Shown here piece after piece: positions 45,664 through 54,552 of a stretch of DNA of 64,000 nucleotides. This DNA is from Rhizobium anhuiense (GTDB lineage: Bacteria; Pseudomonadota; Alphaproteobacteria; Rhizobiales; Rhizobiaceae): positions 169,581 through 233,580 of the forward strand of contig NZ_ML133530.1 in assembly GCF_003985145.1 (NCBI RefSeq), given 5' to 3'. The translations under genes and the position numbers were made by a program. The notes under the pieces were generated by a model. That model was not told the DNA's origin. It saw only the letters and a program-made list of their open reading frames with translations, and ran no database searches. The first letter of the stretch is position 1, and every line of letters starts with the position of its first letter.

Positions 45664-46452
45664 TCAGTCGAGACGCATGTCGATGCCGCACTTCGACATA
45701 TAGTGCTTCGCCTCGCTGACGGAATAGGTGCCGAAATGGAAGATCGACGCGGCGAGCACGGCATTGGCATGGCCCTCCTTCACCCCGGCGACCAGATCGT
45801 CGAGATCGCCGACGCCGCCCGACGCGATGACCGGCACACGCACCGCATCGGCGATCGCCCGCGTCAGTTCCAGATCGTAGCCGACCTTGGTGCCGTCGCG
45901 ATCCATCGAGGTGACCAGCAACTCGCCGGCGCCGCGCGCCACCATCTTCTGGGCGAATTCGACGGCGTCGATGCCGGTCGCGTTGCGGCCGCCATGCGTA
46001 TAGATTTCCCAGGCGCTGAGATTGTCGCCGCCGACCGCCTGCGTGCGCCGGCGCTTGGCGTCGATCGAAACGACGATGCACTGGTCGCCGAACTTGTCGG
46101 CGGCTTCAGCGACGAAGTCGGGATTGCTGACGGCTGCCGAATTGATCGACACCTTGTCGGCGCCGCACAGCAAAAGCTTGCGGATATCGGCGATAGCACG
46201 CACGCCGCCACCGACCGTCAGCGGCATGAAGCATTGGTCGGCCGTGCGCGACACGACATCGAAGATCGTCTCGCGATTGTCCGAGGAGGCGGTGATGTCG
46301 AGGAAGCAGAGTTCGTCGGCGCCGGCCGCATCATAGGCCTTCGCCGCTTCGACGGGATCGCCGGCATCGACGAGGTTGAGGAAGTTGACACCCTTGACGA
46401 CGCGGCCGTCCTTCACGTCGAGGCAGGGGATGACACGGGCCTTGAGGGTCAT
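45664..46452 (-). CDS. hisF: Imidazole glycerol phosphate synthase subunit HisF
   Basis: The 262-residue TIM-barrel cyclase uses ammonia from HisH and PRFAR to make imidazole glycerol phosphate and AICAR. RVIPCLDVKDGRVVKGVNF carries catalytic Asp11; VVSIDAKR, VTSMDRDGTK with the second catalytic aspartate, and ASGGVGDLDD follow. It starts directly after the hisA stop codon. It acts as a heterodimer with HisH, encoded four genes upstream. Confidence 0.97.
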   Translation of the reverse strand: MTLKARVIPCLDVKDGRVVKGVNFLNLVDAGDPVEAAKAYDAAGADELCFLDITASSDNRETIFDVVSRTADQCFMPLTVGGGVRAIADIRKLLLCGADKVSINSAAVSNPDFVAEAADKFGDQCIVVSIDAKRRRTQAVGGDNLSAWEIYTHGGRNATGIDAVEFAQKMVARGAGELLVTSMDRDGTKVGYDLELTRAIADAVRVPVIASGGVGDLDDLVAGVKEGHANAVLAASIFHFGTYSVSEAKHYMSKCGIDMRLD

Positions 46453-47199
46453 TTACGCGGTCTCCTTCGCCCGGGCCGCTTTGATCAGCGCCAGCGCTTC
46501 CTTGGGATCGATACGGCCGTCATAAAGGGCACGGCCCGAGATCGCCCCTTCCAGCTTGCGTGCATCGGGTTCCAGCATGCGTCTGACATCGTCGAGCGAG
46601 GCAAGGCCGCCCGAGGCGATGACGGGAATGGAGACGGAATCGGCAAGCTCCAGCGTCGAGCTCCAGTTGATACCGGTCAGGATGCCGTCGCGGTCGATAT
46701 CGGTATAGATGATCGCGCTAACGCCGGCGCCCTCGAATTTCCTGGCGAGCTCGACGATGCCGAGTTCGGAGGCCTCCGCCCAACCCTCGACGGCCACTTT
46801 GCCGCCCTTGGCGTCGATGCCGACGGCGACATGACCAGGAAATTTCCGGCAGGCTTCGATGACCAAAGCCGGATTTCTGACCGCGACGGTGCCAAGAATG
46901 ACGCGCCGCAGCCCGCGCGACAGCCAGGCCTCGATATGATCGAGTGTGCGGATGCCGCCGCCGAGCTGCACCGGATTATCAGTTGCCTTCAGGATCGCCT
47001 CGACGGCATCGCCATTGGCCGAATGTCCCGCGAAAGCGCCGTCGAGATCGACCACATGCAGCCATTCGAAACCCTGGTCTTCGAAGGATCTCGCCTGGGC
47101 GGCCGGATCGGTGTTGTAGACCGTCGCCTGCTGCATGTCGCCGAGCTTCAGGCGGACGCATTGGCCGCCCTTCAGGTCGATCGCGGGAAAAAGGATCAT
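46453..47199 (-). CDS. hisA: ProFAR isomerase
   Basis: The 248-residue TIM-barrel isomerase converts ProFAR to PRFAR in histidine synthesis. ILFPAIDLKGGQCVRL carries the catalytic base, VQLGGGIRT and VGIDAKGGKVAVEGW are family motifs, and YTDIDRDGILTG has the second acid. It is paralogous to hisF, immediately downstream with no spacer, and lies 6 bp after an uncharacterised membrane-protein gene. Confidence 0.97.
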   Translation of the reverse strand: MILFPAIDLKGGQCVRLKLGDMQQATVYNTDPAAQARSFEDQGFEWLHVVDLDGAFAGHSANGDAVEAILKATDNPVQLGGGIRTLDHIEAWLSRGLRRVILGTVAVRNPALVIEACRKFPGHVAVGIDAKGGKVAVEGWAEASELGIVELARKFEGAGVSAIIYTDIDRDGILTGINWSSTLELADSVSIPVIASGGLASLDDVRRMLEPDARKLEGAISGRALYDGRIDPKEALALIKAARAKETA

Positions 47200-47205
47200 G
47201 TCGTC

Positions 47206-47763
47206 TTACGTCCGTAGAGTGGTCGGTACCATCAGCGCATTCCACGCATCTACGATATCCGAGCGGAAAAAGACAGCGGCAATGGTGGCCGCGCCGAAAA
47301 GCAAAAGAAGGAGCAGGATGACGGCAAAGCCGGCCCGGACCTGGCGCCAGAAGCCGAGGCGCCTCTTCATCGATTTCTCGATTTCGCGCACCCGGTGCAG
47401 TGCTTCGCTGTTGACGGCGGTGAGCCGGATTTCAGCCTCCATCGCCTCGACATAGGTCTCGGCATAACTCGACAGGATCTGCGAGGCGCGATCGCGCAGC
47501 GTGTTGCGCAGGTCGGTGGAGAGATAGTTGCTGCTGACGGCGGCAAGCTCGGCCTCGTTGGGCGAACGGCCGGCGTTGCGCTTGCGATGGCTGAGGACGA
47601 AATCGCGCTTCTGCCGCTCATAGAGTGCATAGGCAAGCAGGCCGATCAGGTCATCCTCGCCCTCGATATAGAATTCCAGCACCGCTTCAGTGACGTCGCC
47701 GGCGTTGATGCCGTTGGCGCGCAGCAGCGAATTCTCGTTGCCGGCAAGAAATTCATGGATCAT
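47206..47763 (-). CDS. Uncharacterised tail-anchored-like membrane protein in the his cluster
   Basis: I do not recognise this 185-residue protein. It has an N-terminal acidic part (MIHEFLAGNENSLLRANGIN), a soluble helical middle that mentions ERQKRDFVLSHRKRN, a strongly basic segment (KSMKRRLGFWRQVRAG) and one transmembrane helix near the C-terminus (about residues 144-167, FAVILLLLLLFGAATIAAVF). Basic residues before the helix suggest most of the protein is cytoplasmic. It overlaps the 63-residue gene upstream by 4 bp and sits 6 bp before hisA. Confidence 0.75.
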   Translation of the reverse strand: MIHEFLAGNENSLLRANGINAGDVTEAVLEFYIEGEDDLIGLLAYALYERQKRDFVLSHRKRNAGRSPNEAELAAVSSNYLSTDLRNTLRDRASQILSSYAETYVEAMEAEIRLTAVNSEALHRVREIEKSMKRRLGFWRQVRAGFAVILLLLLLFGAATIAAVFFRSDIVDAWNALMVPTTLRT

Positions 47764-47951
47764 CGGTCCAGCCTTTCTTTCAACACCTTGGCCGCATTGG
47801 AGAGCGCTTTCTTATGGATGGTTTCGTCGACACGACGAATGATCGTTCCGTCGGGAAGCCGAATATCCGAGAAGGGCGGCAGGCCTTCCCTGGAGGGTCT
47901 CAGCGTGTAGAACACCTTGCCTGATTTCCGCGAAGTCGGCATCGAGCGCAC
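47760..47951 (-). CDS. Small basic conserved protein, function unknown
   Basis: This 63-residue protein is basic and soluble: SGKVFYTLRPSREGLPPFSD, then IRLPDGTIIRRVDETIHKKA and a helical end AAKVLKERLDR. An in-frame ATG at codon 4 is an alternative start. It is translationally coupled to the next gene by an ATGA overlap, which supports it being real despite its length. It starts 43 bp after the hisH stop. I know no function. Confidence 0.65.
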   Translation of the reverse strand: MRSMPTSRKSGKVFYTLRPSREGLPPFSDIRLPDGTIIRRVDETIHKKALSNAAKVLKERLDR

Positions 47952-47994
47952 TCCTGTTCCGCCGTTTCCATAAAGGGGAAATAAGGCGGCGGTA

Positions 47995-48645
47995 TTACGG
48001 GTTCCAGCGCAGGAAATTGGCGATCAGCGCCAGGCCGAGCTTCTGGCTCTTTTCCGGGTGAAACTGCGCCCCGACCATGTTGTCGCGCCCGACCAAAGCG
48101 GTCATCGGGCCGCCATAGTCGACGGTCGCGATGACATCCTCAGCGTTTTCGGCGGCAAGATGGTAGGAATGCACGAAATAGGCGTGCAGCCCCTGCGAGC
48201 CGGTGGGAATGCCGTCGAAGAGCGGATGTTCGCGTTTCAGGTCGAGCGTGTTCCAGCCGATCTGCGGGATCTTGAGCGTAGGATCGTCAGGAGTCATTTC
48301 GATGACGTCACCGGGAATCCAGTTAAAACCATGCGTCACGGTCTTCTCGAGGCCGCGCGAGGACATGAGCTGCATGCCGACGCAAATGCCGAGGAACGGC
48401 CGTGCCTTCTTCTCGACAGCCTCGATCAGCACCTCGGCCATCCCAGGCACGGCATCGAGGCCGCGCCGGCAATCGGCATAGGCGCCGACGCCGGGAAGCA
48501 CGATGCGATCGGCCTCGGCAACATCCTCCGCCTTGTCGGTGAGATTGATATGCGCATCGATACCCGCCTCACGGGCCGCTCGCTCGAAAGCCTTGGTCGC
48601 CGAGCGCAGATTGCCGGAGCCGTAGTCGATAATCGCGACGCGCAT
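47995..48645 (-). CDS. hisH: Imidazole glycerol phosphate synthase glutaminase subunit HisH
   Basis: The 216-residue class I glutamine amidotransferase supplies ammonia to HisF. The nucleophile cysteine is in FLGICVGMQLM, and VGAQFHPEKSQ carries the catalytic histidine and glutamate; IIDYGSGNLRS is the N-terminal strand. It lies 2 bp after the DUF2628 gene, so translation is probably coupled, and is separated from hisA and hisF by two unknown genes. Confidence 0.97.
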   Translation of the reverse strand: MRVAIIDYGSGNLRSATKAFERAAREAGIDAHINLTDKAEDVAEADRIVLPGVGAYADCRRGLDAVPGMAEVLIEAVEKKARPFLGICVGMQLMSSRGLEKTVTHGFNWIPGDVIEMTPDDPTLKIPQIGWNTLDLKREHPLFDGIPTGSQGLHAYFVHSYHLAAENAEDVIATVDYGGPMTALVGRDNMVGAQFHPEKSQKLGLALIANFLRWNP

Positions 48646-48647
48646 CG

Positions 48648-49133
48648 TCAGCGTCCTCCATCAAAACCAAAGAGACCAAGCGATGTGGCTTGGCCGTGCG
48701 GGCTGTTCGAACGGGCCTTGTTGTCCCAGTCCGGTGCCGCGGTGTCGTCACTCGCCGCGACGCCCGTCCTGTCTGCGAAATAGACCTGCTCGGCAATGCC
48801 GATCGTATCGGCTGCAATGAGCGCGTCTTCGTTCCAGCCCTTGGCGGCAAGGCTGCGAATACGGAAGTTCTGGCCCTCGAGACCGACCAGCATATTCACG
48901 CCAAGCATGATTGCCGCTCCCGCCGGCCCGAGGCCCGGTTCGTCCATCAGCGCCCCGCCAATCCCCTGCAGCAGAAAGGCTGCGGCCGCATGCAGCCACA
49001 GCCGATGCGCCAGCAGCCAAGCCCATGGAAACAGGAAGCCGAGCAGCGTGAAGCCGTCACGGATGGTTCGCGTCTCGTTGACCGTGGCGCTCGAGCCGCC
49101 AGGCGGTGTCAGGAAAATATAGCTGGATGTCAT
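48648..49133 (-). CDS. DUF2628 membrane protein
   Basis: The 161-residue protein belongs to DUF2628: a short N-terminal part, hydrophobic segments around LLGFLFPWAWLLAHRLWLHA and AAIMLGVNMLVGLEGQNF, and a polar tail. The ATG at 49133 gives the family start; the reading to 49316 runs over hisB. It is wedged between hisB (22 bp) and hisH (2 bp) and is commonly found in this spot in rhizobia. Function is unknown, and no link to histidine synthesis is known. Confidence 0.82.
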   Translation of the reverse strand: MTSSYIFLTPPGGSSATVNETRTIRDGFTLLGFLFPWAWLLAHRLWLHAAAAFLLQGIGGALMDEPGLGPAGAAIMLGVNMLVGLEGQNFRIRSLAAKGWNEDALIAADTIGIAEQVYFADRTGVAASDDTAAPDWDNKARSNSPHGQATSLGLFGFDGGR

Positions 49134-49155
49134 TGTCGCCGCTCCCTTGAGGGGC

Positions 49156-49764
49156 TCAGACGAGCGTGCCCTTGGTCGAAGGGACGCGGCCCGCCTGTCT
49201 CGGATCGATCTCTGTCGCCGTGCGCAATGCGCGGGCAACGGCCTTGAAGCATGTCTCGGCAATATGGTGGTTGTTGGCGCCATAATGGTTGAGAATATGC
49301 AAGGTGATGCCGGCATTTTGGGCGAGCGCCTGGAAGAATTCGCGAACGAGCTCGGTGTCGAACGTGCCGATTTTCGGCGCGCTGAAGGCGACGTTCCAGA
49401 CGAGGAACGGCCGGCCGGACAGATCGACCGCGGCCTTGGTCATCGTCTCGTCCATGGCGAGATCGATCGAAGCGTAACGGGTGATGCCGCGCCGGTCGCC
49501 GAGCGCCTTTGAGATCGCCTGGCCGATGGCGATGCCCGTATCCTCGACCGTGTGGTGGTCGTCGATATGCAGGTCGCCCTTGGCTTCGATCTCCATGTCG
49601 ATGAGGGAGTGTCGCGAAAGCTGGTCGAGCATATGGTCGAAGAAGCCGACGCCTGTCGAAATCGACGATTTGCCGGTGCCGTCGAGATTGACGGAAACGG
49701 AAATCGAGGTTTCGTTGGTCTTGCGGGAAACGCTGCCCGTGCGGCTTGTTACGGTCTCGGCCAT
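49156..49764 (-). CDS. hisB: Imidazoleglycerol-phosphate dehydratase
   Basis: The 202-residue manganese enzyme dehydrates imidazole glycerol phosphate; it is the monofunctional form without the phosphatase domain of E. coli HisB. GVGFFDHMLDQLSRH, DLHIDDHHTVEDTGIA and NNHHIAETCFKA are the metal-binding repeats. The ATG at 49764 is preceded by GGAGGG; an upstream ATG at 49776 lies over that site. It heads the minus-strand his run, divergent from hslV. Confidence 0.96.
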   Translation of the reverse strand: MAETVTSRTGSVSRKTNETSISVSVNLDGTGKSSISTGVGFFDHMLDQLSRHSLIDMEIEAKGDLHIDDHHTVEDTGIAIGQAISKALGDRRGITRYASIDLAMDETMTKAAVDLSGRPFLVWNVAFSAPKIGTFDTELVREFFQALAQNAGITLHILNHYGANNHHIAETCFKAVARALRTATEIDPRQAGRVPSTKGTLV

Positions 49765-49912
49765 ATGGCCCTCCATCGGGAATAAGGCCGTTCCTTATCA
49801 GGCGCATCGGGAAATATCCAGAAGCCGGGGACGAGAAAAGCCGGCCCATTTGCAATCGGCTCCGGCCCACTTACATAGGGCTCAACACGGCTGGTAACGG
49901 CCTGGCCCGGAT

Positions 49913-49939
49913 GACTTTAGGCCTGACTGACCTAAAGTC
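49913..49939 (+). promoter_or_regulatory. Inverted repeat in the hslV leader
   Basis: GACTTTAGG (49913-49921) and CCTAAAGTC (49931-49939) form a perfect 9-bp stem with a 9-base loop, ending 61 bp before the hslV ATG in the 236-bp hisB-hslV gap. It could be an operator or an mRNA structure; no run of T follows. I could not find a convincing heat-shock promoter in this gap. Confidence 0.5.
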
Positions 49940-50000
49940 GGAATCCGGATCGAAATCAACGAATGGCGTAACGCCCGTGTCATGGGCAGACAGGTGTTTT

Positions 50001-50528
50001 ATGACAACAATCATTACAGTTCGAAAAGGCGGCAAGGTGGTGATGGCAGGCGACGGCCAGGTGAGCCTCGGCCAGACCGTCATGAAGGGCAATGCCCGGA
50101 AGGTGCGCCGCATCGGCAAAGGCGAGGTGATTGCCGGTTTCGCCGGCGCCACAGCCGATGCCTTCACCCTGCTCGAAAGGCTTGAAAAGAAGCTCGAGCA
50201 ATATCCCGGCCAGCTGATGCGTGCTGCCGTCGAACTCGCCAAGGACTGGCGCACCGACAAATACCTGCGTAATCTTGAAGCCATGATGCTCGTCGCCGAC
50301 AAGTCGATCACGCTGGCGATCACCGGCAACGGTGATGTCCTGGAGCCTGAGCATGGCACGACGGCGATCGGTTCCGGCGGCAATTTTGCTTTCGCGGCTG
50401 CCCGCGCTCTCATGGATACTGACAAATCGGCTGAAGAGATCGCTCGCCGCGCCCTCGATATCGCTGCCGACATCTGCGTCTATACAAACCACAACATCGT
50501 GGTGGAATCCTTGGATGTCGAAGGCTGA
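50001..50528 (+). CDS. hslV: ATP-dependent protease peptidase subunit HslV
   Basis: The 175-residue proteasome-like peptidase has the N-terminal threonine nucleophile directly after the initiator Met (MTTIITVRKGGKVVMAGDGQ), Lys and Gly-rich motifs, and GTTAIGSGGNFAFAAARAL. Starting at 50001 exposes this threonine; the long in-frame reading from 49746 would bury it and runs over the leader hairpin. With HslU it forms the ClpYQ protease that degrades misfolded and regulatory proteins during heat stress. Confidence 0.95.
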   Translation: MTTIITVRKGGKVVMAGDGQVSLGQTVMKGNARKVRRIGKGEVIAGFAGATADAFTLLERLEKKLEQYPGQLMRAAVELAKDWRTDKYLRNLEAMMLVADKSITLAITGNGDVLEPEHGTTAIGSGGNFAFAAARALMDTDKSAEEIARRALDIAADICVYTNHNIVVESLDVEG

Positions 50529-50648
50529 ACCGCATGCCTTCTAGGCGCTTGGCCTAGACCAGACAGGCCTTCGAGGACTTGGCGAAACAACGACGAATTA
50601 CGGCCGGGTGCTGCTGAAGGCCCCGGACCGCCAGGAGAATGACACCCA

Positions 50649-51956
50649 ATGACGACTTTTTCCCCCCGCGAGATCGTTTCCGAACTCGACCGTTACATCA
50701 TCGGCCAGCATGACGCCAAACGCGCCGTCGCGATTGCGCTGCGCAACCGCTGGCGCCGCCAGCAGCTCGACCCGAGCCTGCGCGACGAAGTCATGCCGAA
50801 GAACATCCTGATGATCGGCCCGACCGGTGTCGGCAAGACCGAGATCTCGCGCCGCCTGGCAAAACTCGCCGGCGCACCCTTCATCAAGGTGGAAGCCACC
50901 AAATTCACCGAAGTCGGCTATGTCGGCCGCGATGTCGAGCAGATCATCCGCGATCTGGTCGAGGTCGGCATCGGTCTGGTGCGCGAGAAGAAGCGGGCCG
51001 AGGTGCAGGCCAAGGCGCATGTGAGCGCCGAGGAGCGTGTTCTCGATGCGCTGGTCGGCACGACAGCGTCGCCCGCCACCCGCGAAAACTTCCGCAAGAA
51101 GCTCAGGGACGGCGAGCTCGACGACAAGGAAATCGATATCGAGGTGGCCGATGCCGGTTCCGGCATGGGCGGCTTCGAAATTCCCGGCATGCCGGGCGCC
51201 AATATCGGCGTTTTGAACCTGTCGGAAATGTTCGGCAAGGCGATGGGCGGCCGCACCAAGAAAGTCCGCACGACGGTCAAGGCCTCCTACAGCGATCTGA
51301 TCCGCGACGAATCCGACAAGCTGATCGACAACGAGGTGATCCAGCGCGAGGCCGTTCGCTCCACCGAGAATGACGGTATCGTCTTCCTCGACGAAATCGA
51401 CAAGATCGCCGCCCGCGACGGCGGCATGGGCGCCGGCGTTTCGCGCGAAGGCGTCCAGCGCGACCTCCTGCCGCTCGTCGAAGGCACGACCGTCTCGACC
51501 AAATACGGGCCCGTCAAGACCGACCATATCCTCTTCATTGCCTCCGGCGCCTTCCATGTCTCCAAGCCCTCGGATCTCCTGCCGGAATTACAGGGCCGCC
51601 TGCCGATCCGTGTCGAATTGCGTCCGCTGAACAAGGATGATTTCCGCCGGATCCTGACAGAGACCGAAGCGAGCCTCATCCGCCAGTACCGCGCGCTGAT
51701 GGAAACGGAAAGCCTGAGCCTCGAATTCACCGACGACGCGATCGACGCGCTTGCCGATGTCGCCGTGCACTTGAACTCCTCCGTCGAGAATATCGGTGCC
51801 CGCCGCCTGCAGACGGTAATGGAGCGGGTCCTGGACGATATTTCCTACAACGCGCCGGATCGGGGCGGGACGGCCGTGACGATCGATGCCGCCTACGTCC
51901 GCGAACATGTCGGTGATCTCGCGCAGAATACCGATCTCTCGCGCTTCATTCTGTGA
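50649..51956 (+). CDS. hslU: ATP-dependent protease ATPase subunit HslU
   Basis: The 435-residue AAA+ unfoldase has Walker A MIGPTGVGKTEISRRLAKLA, Walker B GIVFLDEIDKIAARD, the insertion I domain between them, and the C-terminal DLSRFIL tail that docks into HslV. It is 120 bp downstream of hslV, with a small CTAGGC/GCCTAG inverted repeat (50541-50557) between; the pair is still likely one transcript. A terminator hairpin follows at 52025. Confidence 0.96.
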   Translation: MTTFSPREIVSELDRYIIGQHDAKRAVAIALRNRWRRQQLDPSLRDEVMPKNILMIGPTGVGKTEISRRLAKLAGAPFIKVEATKFTEVGYVGRDVEQIIRDLVEVGIGLVREKKRAEVQAKAHVSAEERVLDALVGTTASPATRENFRKKLRDGELDDKEIDIEVADAGSGMGGFEIPGMPGANIGVLNLSEMFGKAMGGRTKKVRTTVKASYSDLIRDESDKLIDNEVIQREAVRSTENDGIVFLDEIDKIAARDGGMGAGVSREGVQRDLLPLVEGTTVSTKYGPVKTDHILFIASGAFHVSKPSDLLPELQGRLPIRVELRPLNKDDFRRILTETEASLIRQYRALMETESLSLEFTDDAIDALADVAVHLNSSVENIGARRLQTVMERVLDDISYNAPDRGGTAVTIDAAYVREHVGDLAQNTDLSRFIL

Positions 51957-52024
51957 TATCGGCGCACCGGTTCATGTCTTTACCGATGTGAATACCGGAT
52001 TGTGACGAACTCGACTCTCGACAG

Positions 52025-52056
52025 CGGGCCCTTTACTTTTTAGTGAAGGCCCGTTT
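52025..52056 (+). terminator. hslU intrinsic terminator
   Basis: CGGGCCCTTTACT and AGTGAAGGCCCG form a long stem with one bulged base and a short T loop (52025-52053), followed by TTTTGTTTTC. Confidence 0.9.
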
Positions 52057-52144
52057 TGTTTTCCGCTCCGGCTTTATTCGGCCAAGATTCTGGTCCAGTC
52101 AGCCGCATCGCAAACAGGACGATGAACGGACGGGATAGCGGATC

Positions 52145-53092
52145 GTGCGACGCCTTTTGACAAGCCTTTTGATTGCCGTTGCCCTAGTGAATTCGGCGCC
52201 CGCCTTCGCCATGCAGACGGTGCCGGCCGGCAATCGGCACGCCGAGCAGCCCGATATTCCCGGCGCCTCGGTCAGGCGCACCAAGGGCACCAAGAGCAGC
52301 TTCGACCTGAAATATGAAAAGGTCCATGAGCTGCTGGCGACCGATCGCGAGCTGATGGGCAAGATTCGCAAGGTCTCCAGCGCTTACGGCATCAATCCCA
52401 TCCATGTCGTCGGCGCGATCGTCGGCGAGCACACCTACAATGTCGACGCCTACGACCGGCTGCAGGCCTATTATGTCAAGGCCGCCTCCTATGCCGGGGA
52501 AAGCTTCCGCTTCGCCTATGACGGCGAAAGCGTCGATGAATTCGTGGCGCGGCCGCAATTTGCCGAATGCAATGGCAAGAGTGATTCCTATACGCTTTGG
52601 TCCTGCCGCGAAGATGTCTGGGAAAGCGATTTCCGCGGCAAGTCGGTGGGCGGCAAGAGCTTCCCCAACAACCGCTTCAGCGCGGTGTTTTTCCAGCCCT
52701 TCTATGCCGGTCAGACCTTCGGCCTCGGCCAGGTCAATCCGCTGACGGCGCTGATGCTCTCCGATCTCGTCTCCCGCGTGTCGGGTTATCCGAAGCTGAA
52801 CGAGAAGAATGCCGGCGCCGTCTACAAGGCCATCATGGATCCAGATATCTCGCTCGCCTTCGTCGCGGCCTCGATCCGCAGGTCGATCGACGATTACAAG
52901 GAGATTGCCGGCATGGATATTTCGGGCAATCCCGGCCTGACCGCCACGCTTTATAATGTCGGCAATTCGCGCCAGCGCGCCGCAGCCCTTGCTGCGAAAA
53001 ACCGTGGCGCCGGCACGACCGCCTGGCCGGAGGAGAATTATTACGGCTGGCTGATCAACGACAAGCTGGACGAACTCAAGGGCCTGCTCTAG
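52145..53092 (+). CDS. DUF1402 secreted protein, possible lysozyme-like fold
   Basis: The 315-residue protein starts with a clear Sec signal peptide (RRLLTSLLIAVALVNSAPAFA, cleavage after about residue 22) and belongs to DUF1402. I read two hints of a transglycosylase-like fold: a helix with a glutamate in VVGAIVGEHTYNVDAY and FGLGQVNPLTALMLSDLV, which resembles the GLGQ/GLMQ motif after the catalytic glutamate of lytic transglycosylases. This is a guess from short motifs; Cys residues at the centre could form a disulfide. A GTG at 52145 is the start. The P450 gene follows after 47 bp. Confidence 0.8.
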   Translation: MRRLLTSLLIAVALVNSAPAFAMQTVPAGNRHAEQPDIPGASVRRTKGTKSSFDLKYEKVHELLATDRELMGKIRKVSSAYGINPIHVVGAIVGEHTYNVDAYDRLQAYYVKAASYAGESFRFAYDGESVDEFVARPQFAECNGKSDSYTLWSCREDVWESDFRGKSVGGKSFPNNRFSAVFFQPFYAGQTFGLGQVNPLTALMLSDLVSRVSGYPKLNEKNAGAVYKAIMDPDISLAFVAASIRRSIDDYKEIAGMDISGNPGLTATLYNVGNSRQRAAALAAKNRGAGTTAWPEENYYGWLINDKLDELKGLL

Positions 53093-53139
53093 CTTCAAGC
53101 CTGACGGGAAGCGTAGATCTTCCCCGAAAGGCTTTTCCG

Positions 53140-54552
53140 ATGGACATGCGTCCTGACCCCTTCGTTCCGCCAGCACCCTTGCCGCGTACCGTGCCGCCGA
53201 GCCGGCTGGAAATCATCCGCATTATCCTGCGCAATCCGCTCGAACTCTGGGGCGAACCGTCCTACACGCTGCCCTGGATCCGCACCAATTTCTTCGGCCA
53301 GAGGACGCTGATCGTCAACGATCCCGGCCTCATCAAACATGTGCTGGTCGACAATGCCAATAATTACCGCATGTCGGATGTGCGCCAGCTCGTCCTGCGT
53401 CCGATCCTCCGCGACGGACTTCTGACCGCCGAAGGTCCCGTCTGGAAAAGATCGCGCAAGGCGGTTGCGCCTGTTTTCACCCCCCGCCATGCCCAAGGCT
53501 TCGCCGGGCAGATGTTAAGCCAATCCGAAGACTATGCCTGCAAATATGAAAGCGCAGGCGAGGCAGGCACAATTTTCGATATCAGCACCGACATGACCGA
53601 GCTGACCTTCGCGATTCTCGCTGATACATTGTTCTCCGGTGAAATCGTCACCTCGAGCGGCCATTTCGCCGATGACGTCAACGAACTCCTGCATCGCATG
53701 GGCCGCGTCGATCCGATGGATCTGATGCGCGCTCCGTCCTGGGTTCCACGTGTGACACGCATCGGCGGCCAGAAAGTGCTGGAGAAATTCCGCGCTATCG
53801 TGCGCAACACGATGGATATGCGGCTCGCAAAGATGAAGGCTGACCGCAGCGCTGTGCCCGAAGATTTCCTGACCCTGCTCTTGGAGCAGACCGGCCCCGA
53901 GGGGCTGACGAAGGAGGAGATCGAAGACAATATTCTGACTTTCATCGGCGCCGGCCATGAGACGACAGCCCGGGCTTTGGCGTGGACGCTGTATTGCGTA
54001 TCGAACAGCCCGCATATCCGCGAGGCGATGGAAGCAGAAATCGACGCGGTGCTCGCCACCGGGGCCGAACCTGTGGAATGGCTGGATCTAATGCCGCAGA
54101 CGCGCGCCGCCTTCGAGGAAACTTTGCGCCTCTATCCGCCGGCGCCATCCATCAATCGTGCCGCCATATCGGATGATTCCTGGACAAGCGCCAAGGGCGA
54201 GCGGATAGAGATCGAGGCCGGTGTCACGGTGCTCATCATGCCCTGGACGTTGCATCGCCACGAACGTCATTGGGATAGGCCGCGCGCCTATATGCCCGAA
54301 CGCTTCCTGCCGGAAAATCGCGGCTCCATCGGTCGCTTCCAGTTCCTGCCTTTCGGCGCCGGTCCACGTGTCTGCATCGGCGCAACCTTTGCGCTTCAGG
54401 AGGCGGTGATCGCCCTTGCCGTTCTGATGCATCGCTATCGTTTCGATTCCACCGATCAGACCAACCCTTGGCCGGTGCAAAAGCTGACGACGCAGCCGCA
54501 GAATGGATTGCCGATGCGCGTAACCCCGCGCATAATTTCCGCGAAAGCATAA
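53140..54552 (+). CDS. Cytochrome P450
   Basis: The 470-residue protein has all P450 hallmarks: I-helix FIGAGHETTARAL with the acid-alcohol pair, K-helix ETLRLYPPAP (ExxR), the meander PERFLPEN and the haem-binding FGAGPRVCIGATFAL with the thiolate cysteine. It lacks a membrane anchor and is class-E-like (similar to CYP102/CYP4-type haem domains), without a fused reductase. No ferredoxin or reductase gene is next to it, so it probably uses housekeeping redox partners. The substrate is unknown. Confidence 0.92.
   Translation: MDMRPDPFVPPAPLPRTVPPSRLEIIRIILRNPLELWGEPSYTLPWIRTNFFGQRTLIVNDPGLIKHVLVDNANNYRMSDVRQLVLRPILRDGLLTAEGPVWKRSRKAVAPVFTPRHAQGFAGQMLSQSEDYACKYESAGEAGTIFDISTDMTELTFAILADTLFSGEIVTSSGHFADDVNELLHRMGRVDPMDLMRAPSWVPRVTRIGGQKVLEKFRAIVRNTMDMRLAKMKADRSAVPEDFLTLLLEQTGPEGLTKEEIEDNILTFIGAGHETTARALAWTLYCVSNSPHIREAMEAEIDAVLATGAEPVEWLDLMPQTRAAFEETLRLYPPAPSINRAAISDDSWTSAKGERIEIEAGVTVLIMPWTLHRHERHWDRPRAYMPERFLPENRGSIGRFQFLPFGAGPRVCIGATFALQEAVIALAVLMHRYRFDSTDQTNPWPVQKLTTQPQNGLPMRVTPRIISAKA

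Noticed and set aside
49130..49870. Open frame overlapping hisB on the same strand
   Set aside because: Out of frame with hisB, Arg-rich and without homology; hisB is clear.
49765..50000. RpoH (heat-shock) promoter before hslV
   Set aside because: No convincing -35 CTTG with a matching -10 at proper spacing was seen.
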